Of a stretch of DNA of 40,432 bases, positions 38,277 through 40,432 are shown one piece after another. Position 1 is the first letter of the stretch; every line of letters starts with the position of its first letter. This stretch comes from Actinomadura montaniterrae. Its GTDB lineage: Bacteria > Actinomycetota > Actinomycetes > Streptosporangiales > Streptosporangiaceae. The stretch is taken from positions 1 to 40,432 of the forward strand of contig NZ_WBMR01000077.1 in NCBI RefSeq assembly GCF_008923365.1, in the 5' to 3' direction. Under the pieces are notes generated by a model. The model made no database searches, had not been told where the DNA came from, and worked only from the letters and a program-made list of their open reading frames with translations. The translations under genes were made by a program, and so were the position numbers.

Positions 38277-38483
38277 TCAGAGGGATTCGCCGGAGTGGTC
38301 TTCCTCCGCGTCGAACCTGCGTTGTTCCTCGTCCCTGCGGATCTCCACGCATTGCTTGCACGTGGCCTCGCGCGTTGCGTCACGGACCTCGTCCGGGGAG
38401 ACGTACTGGCCGCACAGCGTCTGGATGATGCCGTGCTTGTCCTTTTCCGGCAGGTGGAGCACGGGCTCCTCTGACGCGCTCAT
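38277..38483 (-). CDS. Small Cys-containing acidic protein, unknown
   Basis: 68 aa from ATG 38483. VLHLPEKDKHGIIQTLCGQYVSPDEVRDATREATCKQCVEIRRDEEQRR shows H-L near the start, a lone C in TLCGQ and a C-x-x-C in CKQC, a set of four possible zinc ligands (His, Cys, Cys, Cys). The tail is highly charged. Small proteins of this TLCG…CxxC layout occur near WhiJ/DUF397 pairs and in actinophages, from memory, with no assigned role. Its end abuts the DUF397 stop with no gap, which supports its being real. Confidence 0.65.
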   Translation of the reverse strand: MSASEEPVLHLPEKDKHGIIQTLCGQYVSPDEVRDATREATCKQCVEIRRDEEQRRFDAEEDHSGESL

Positions 38484-38555
38484 GGTCGAGACGTTACGCC
38501 GGTCGGGCGAATCGGTGCAGGCCGGACGGGCGTGCGCTCTGTCAGAACGGCAAGG

Positions 38556-38813
38556 TCAGCAGCCTGTCAGCCAGAGAACCGCCGGGACGCTGAGGGCCAC
38601 GCCCCAGATACCGGACACCCTGAAGGCAGCCAAGGCGATCCCCAGCCAGGCCACGCGGGTCGGCGCGAGCACGCGTGAGGGTTCTCGGGGTCGTATCTGA
38701 TCTCGTCGCGGCACCGGGTGCGCCGTGACCCCCCCGGCCGTCGAGAGTGCGAAAGTGAACGATGCGTCGAGGTCGGCCCCGCTTTGCGGGTCGTTCTCGA
38801 ATCGGGCGCGCAC
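38556..38813 (-). CDS. Doubtful small protein with C-terminal TM segment
   Basis: 85 aa if started at GTG 38813, for which no good ribosome site is seen. The visible part is hydrophilic (RARFENDPQSGADLDASF), then a hydrophobic end RVAWLGIALAAFRVSGIWGVALSVPAVLWLTGC that looks like one long TM helix with a Cys at the end. The frame stays open to 39362 through the HNH gene antisense, so openness alone is weak evidence. No family is recognised. The region 38484-38916 holds nothing else credible. Confidence 0.35.
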   Translation of the reverse strand: MRARFENDPQSGADLDASFTFALSTAGGVTAHPVPRRDQIRPREPSRVLAPTRVAWLGIALAAFRVSGIWGVALSVPAVLWLTGC

Positions 38814-38916
38814 AGTGACGCCCTGCCGCCATGCGATGGCGGCTGCGTGGGTGCGCGTGGTGGGCACGCCCAGGCGCCCTCCCACCGGACGTTGCGGTGG
38901 TGGTGATGGGGGGTGG

Positions 38917-40227
38917 TCAGGCGGCCCAGCCGGTGGGGGGCGGGGGTTCCCAGGCGGAATCGCCTTCCTCTGGTGAGTGCCACGTTCGCGTGGGGTCGCT
39001 CGGCCAGGGTGGGTCAGCGGTTCGAGGCGGTGTCCTGGTGGGTGGCAGGAGCCGGTAGACCCAGCGCCCATCCGGATCCTTGCTGATGGCGATCTGGTGG
39101 GGCTTGGCGTGCTTGAAGCGGTTGTGCCAGCCGCAGGTGAGGGCGAGCTGGTCGATGTCGGTCGGCGAGTTCCCGAGTGCCCAGCCGTGGACGTGGTCGA
39201 CCTCGCACAGCGTCCCGGGGATCTCGCACTCCCGTACCGCGCACGACGGATACAGCGCCTCCAGTACCTGACGCTGCGCCGCGCTGGCGAACCGCTGTCG
39301 ATGTCCCAGGTACAGCGGGGTGTTGCCGCGTCCCAGCAGCAGGGGCGACACCCCTGCCGCAAGCGCGATGCGGCGGGCCTGCGCCGCCGGGATCGGTGTC
39401 CCGTCGGTCAACCGTGCCGGTGCGTCGCCGCCGGTCAACGTGTCCAGGTCGCAGAGGACGGTGACCTTGGTGGCCCGGTGCCCGCCCGACAGCACGCTGG
39501 ACAGCGCCGCCGCCGTCCGCTCCGCCACGTCCCGGCGATCGTCCGGTCCGGCCGGTTTGACCAGGGGCCCGAGGGTGCCGTCCCAGATCGCGGCGTCCTC
39601 GGCGTTCAGCCATCCCCTGATGTAGCGGCCGCCGTCCAGCGACCGCGTCGAAGTGATCCAGGACCGCTCGTATCCCCGCTTGACGTCGTCGGGTGCTTGC
39701 CCGGTGCCGTCGCGGTCGGCGATGACCTCCCGGATCCGCCGCCCGAACGCGGCCACCTTGCCGGGAGAGAACCCGTCGCCGGCCATCCGCAGGAGGGTGA
39801 CCTCTGCGGTGGCACAGTCGGTGTCGTCCAGGCGGGTGACCGAGTCGGCGACGGTGGTGGCGTAACCGTAGGACAGGTCCCCGGCTGCCAGCCGCTCAGC
39901 CACGTGCGGGAGACGGTGCCGTTGGCGGGCGAGGGTGAGGCGTTCCTTGGCGCGGCTCTCGCGCATCCCGAGGCGTGAGCGCAGCCATGCCCGCGCGGAG
40001 GGATAACCCCATCGGCAATGCTCACCCGCGGCGTCGACCCGGCCAATGAACCCGGCGAGCGCACTTTCCTGCATATCGGTCGCGGCGGCGAGGGTTTCGG
40101 TGAGTTCCAGGCAGGCGGCGGCTGATTCTGGGACGTCTCTGGTAGCGAGTTCAGTGGCGATGACGGAGAGCGCGTTCACCAATTCCATGGTGGACGCGAC
40201 CCCAAGCTCGACCGTCACTGATTGCAT
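38917..40227 (-). CDS. DUF222/HNH nuclease-like protein (13E12 family)
   Basis: 436 aa from ATG 40227. Residues 1-300 are the helical DUF222 domain: ESALAGFIGRVDAAGEHCRWGYPSARAWLRSRLGM, then LRMAGDGFSPGKVAAFGRRI and RYIRGWLNAEDAAIWDGTLGPL. The HNH segment is about 335-385: CAVRECEIPGTLCEVDHVHGWALGNSPTDIDQLALTCGWHNRFKH, with the DH pair, the N and the late H, so the nuclease core is complete. The C-terminal 45 residues are Pro/Trp-rich. The group is abundant in actinobacteria, includes the REP13E12-encoded proteins of mycobacteria and is often seen as a mobile-like repeated family. No flanking repeats are visible. A possible -10 lies right at the ATG. Confidence 0.88.
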   Translation of the reverse strand: MQSVTVELGVASTMELVNALSVIATELATRDVPESAAACLELTETLAAATDMQESALAGFIGRVDAAGEHCRWGYPSARAWLRSRLGMRESRAKERLTLARQRHRLPHVAERLAAGDLSYGYATTVADSVTRLDDTDCATAEVTLLRMAGDGFSPGKVAAFGRRIREVIADRDGTGQAPDDVKRGYERSWITSTRSLDGGRYIRGWLNAEDAAIWDGTLGPLVKPAGPDDRRDVAERTAAALSSVLSGGHRATKVTVLCDLDTLTGGDAPARLTDGTPIPAAQARRIALAAGVSPLLLGRGNTPLYLGHRQRFASAAQRQVLEALYPSCAVRECEIPGTLCEVDHVHGWALGNSPTDIDQLALTCGWHNRFKHAKPHQIAISKDPDGRWVYRLLPPTRTPPRTADPPWPSDPTRTWHSPEEGDSAWEPPPPTGWAA

Positions 40228-40233
40228 AGGTAA

Positions 40234-40239
40234 ATAGTA
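40234..40239 (-). promoter_or_regulatory. Possible -10 element for a leaderless HNH mRNA
   Basis: TACTAT on the minus strand ends six bases before the ATG at 40227, so transcription would start at or next to the A of the ATG. No clear -35 was found (the sequence 17 bp upstream reads CCTCGA). Confidence 0.45.
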
Positions 40240-40432
40240 CCCTGTGCGACTGACATTCGAGGCCGTTCAAGTCACATTCTTCTCGGTATTTTTTGGCGAG
40301 AAAGGCAGCCAAGTTCGAGCCTTCCACCGAAGGAAGTTTTGTGCCTTACGGAGGGGGCGGTGGGGTGGCGCGACCCGGGGGCGGGGCAGGCGGAGCCTGC
40401 CCCCATCACCTGCCCAGGGGCCGCAGAGGCTC
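40240..40432. terminator. End of window: hairpin 40383-40403
   Basis: No gene was seen here. GGGGCAGGC (40383-40391) and GCCTGCCCC (40395-40403) form a perfect 9-bp stem with a GGA loop, a likely terminator for a gene beyond the window. The preceding 130 bases are AT-richer and contain no recognisable motif. Confidence 0.45.

Overview
The window is very GC-rich and has dense gene packing, frequent GTG/TTG starts and 4-bp ATGA or GTGA overlaps. Its families are typical of actinomycetes: AhpE next to a DUF3052 protein and AceE, an HTH/DUF5753 + DUF397 + HATPase trio, a DUF222/HNH protein and a GlnR-type operator. The best guess is a filamentous or sporulating actinobacterium, possibly Thermomonosporaceae/Actinomadura-like; that placement is inference.

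Layout. 1-7.8 kb: the 3' part of a RelA/SpoT-type protein (hydrolase motifs intact, synthetase motifs eroded), a universal stress protein, two poorly known genes, type II glutamine synthetase with a tandem GlnR-like operator, two poorly known genes and a ketopantoate-reductase-family enzyme. 7.9-11.6 kb: a truncated haemoglobin, then a rightward run of SnoaL-like protein, SigG-like ECF sigma factor with SnoaL-like tail, SDR and DUF899 protein, closed by a strong hairpin. 11.7-14.2 kb: a NarL-type regulator and a sensor kinase that converge and overlap at their 3' ends; the kinase carries a second, histidine-less DHp-like module.

14.2-17.45 kb is a decayed island beside tRNA-Val(TAC). It holds an IS3-family remnant, a SMI1/KNR4 protein, two integrase fragments, two small unknown proteins, a 46-bp near-perfect copy of the tRNA 3' end, and paired ATGGCACG repeats that look like integrase arm sites.

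17.5-20.8 kb (leftward): a geranylgeranyl-reductase-family flavoprotein, an alpha/beta hydrolase coupled to a CBS-pair protein, and a PAC2 protein whose Shine-Dalgarno lies in a perfect 14-bp inverted repeat. 20.9-29.4 kb carries the carbon-fixation genes: cbbL-cbbS-cbbX (red-type RuBisCO and its activase) leftward, cbbR divergent with repeated TCAAGTGTTC sites between, then a saccharopine-dehydrogenase-like reductase, a two-component pair and, rightward, phosphoribulokinase. The two enzymes unique to the Calvin-Benson-Bassham cycle are therefore within 7 kb of each other, which argues for CO2-fixing capacity.

29.5-36.2 kb: a two-TM potassium-channel-like protein with an RCK domain, a zinc-ribbon protein, AhpE, DUF3052, UPF0047, DUF1918 and the large pyruvate dehydrogenase E1 (AceE). 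36.2-38.5 kb: a VOC protein coupled to an RsbW-like ATPase, divergent from the HTH/DUF397 pair, plus a small Cys-containing protein. 38.5-40.4 kb: a doubtful small membrane ORF, a DUF222/HNH protein that may be read from a leaderless mRNA, and a terminal hairpin. No CRISPR array, rRNA or replication origin was seen.
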